Below are positions 5,231 to 5,787 of a stretch of 5,787 bases of DNA, in pieces (the stretch's first letter is position 1; every line of letters starts with the position of its first letter). The notes below the pieces were generated by a model. It ran no database searches and was not told where the DNA came from. It saw only the letters and a list, made by a program, of their open reading frames with translations. The translations under genes and the position numbers were made by a program. Origin of the DNA: Nitrospinota bacterium (GTDB lineage Bacteria > JAUXIQ01); NCBI GenBank assembly GCA_030620925.1, contig JAUXIQ010000151.1, positions 1 through 5,787 on the forward strand, read 5' to 3'.

Positions 5231-5787
5231 ATGCACCCCGTGATCTTTACAATCGGCCCCTTTGTCTTCCGCTTCTACGGACTCATGTACATGATAGCTC
5301 TCCTGGTGGGAATCGTCCTCATACGCAAGGAGGTTACGAGGAAAGGCCTACCCCTAACTTCAGACAACGTATGGAATATGGTCTTGGTGATCTTTCTTTG
5401 CGGTCTGGTAGTCGCCAGAATCTATTACGTCGCCTTCAACTGGGCATACTACTCCCGCTTCCCGTCAGAAATAGTGGCCATCTGGCATGGGGGACTGGCC
5501 ATCCATGGAGGCATCATCGGCGGCCTGCTGGGAGGCATAATCATGACCAGGCGCCTGAAAGTCCCATTCTGGCGCATGGCCGATACAGTGGCCCCCAGTA
5601 TGATACTGGGAATGGTTTTCGGCCGGTTCGGCAATTTTATGAACGGGGACGCCCACGGCCTCCCCACGAATAAACCCTGGGGCCTGGTCTTCAAACCGGA
5701 AACCGCCGCGGGGATGCAGTTCTCCGATCAGCCGATTCATCCCACGATGCTCTATGAGCTCACCTTCAACGCACTAATATTCTCCTA
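5231..5787 (+). CDS. lgt: Prolipoprotein diacylglyceryl transferase, 3'-truncated by the window edge
   Basis: Lgt transfers diacylglycerol from phosphatidylglycerol to the lipobox cysteine of lipoprotein precursors, the first step of lipoprotein maturation in the cytoplasmic membrane. I translated 185 residues with no stop before the window ends; full Lgt has about 260-300. Visible segments are hydrophobic stretches at about 17-31, 46-68, 89-105 and 119-131; the motif HGGLAIHGG (86-94) with His92 matching E. coli H103; the family signature GRFGNFMNGDAHG (131-143) with Arg132 and Asn135; and HPTMLYEL (170-177), close to the family's HPxQLYE. In the signature the residue after Asn-Gly is Asp, where the classic pattern has Glu. 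The start ATG is preceded by GAGTGAGA (5218-5225), a weak purine-rich ribosome binding site. A 44-nt AT-rich spacer separates it from tlyA, so co-transcription is possible but not certain. Confidence 0.95.
   Translation, partial: MHPVIFTIGPFVFRFYGLMYMIALLVGIVLIRKEVTRKGLPLTSDNVWNMVLVIFLCGLVVARIYYVAFNWAYYSRFPSEIVAIWHGGLAIHGGIIGGLLGGIIMTRRLKVPFWRMADTVAPSMILGMVFGRFGNFMNGDAHGLPTNKPWGLVFKPETAAGMQFSDQPIHPTMLYELTFNALIFS

Noticed and set aside
5371-5673. 100-codon + strand open frame inside lgt
   Set aside because: The overlapping frame from 5231 encodes clear Lgt motifs and stays open to the window end; this one is an out-of-frame shadow.
1-5787. A novel defence, mobile or biosynthetic system
   Set aside because: Every coding region belongs to a well-known housekeeping family, and there are no long direct repeats, transposase genes or unexplained genes.

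Overview
This window is a housekeeping stretch of bacterial chromosome with six genes, all on the + strand: the 3' part of xseA (exonuclease VII large subunit), xseB (its small subunit), ispA (farnesyl-type polyprenyl diphosphate synthase), dxs (1-deoxy-D-xylulose-5-phosphate synthase), tlyA (S4-domain rRNA 2'-O-methyltransferase) and the 5' part of lgt (prolipoprotein diacylglyceryl transferase). Both ends of the window cut through a gene. I see no mobile element, tRNA, rRNA, CRISPR array, phage gene or toxin system, and no undescribed multi-gene system. No stretch over 300 bases lacks a gene.

Layout: bases 1-2244 form a tight block. xseB starts inside the end of xseA (20-nt overlap), and ispA starts 4 nt after the xseB stop with its Shine-Dalgarno inside xseB. 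A 182-nt AT-rich gap (2245-2426) follows. It holds two imperfect inverted repeats and five copies, in both orientations, of the 5-mer ATACC/GGTAT. This gap is the least explained part of the window and the best candidate for regulation. dxs follows (2427-4325), then a 66-nt spacer with a run of eight C, tlyA (4392-5186), a 44-nt AT-rich spacer and lgt from 5231.

How the genes fit together: Dxs makes DXP, the entry metabolite of the MEP isoprenoid pathway, and IspA condenses the resulting C5 units into a prenyl diphosphate, probably C15, that feeds undecaprenyl phosphate and quinones. XseA and XseB form exonuclease VII, which degrades single-stranded DNA. TlyA methylates rRNA. Lgt attaches diacylglycerol to lipoprotein precursors in the membrane. 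The genes are linked by conserved order rather than one pathway.

Organism: the order xseA-xseB-ispA-dxs-tlyA is known from Bacillota and recurs in other phyla. The MEP route and bacterial-type IspA fit any of these. The genes are GC-rich yet use ATA, AGG and AGA codons often, which would suit a thermophilic or anaerobic Clostridia-like or deep-branching actinobacterial or deltaproteobacterial-grade lineage. The sequence alone does not settle the phylum. lgt directly after tlyA, instead of the argR/recN found in Bacillus, is a mild departure from the classic arrangement.
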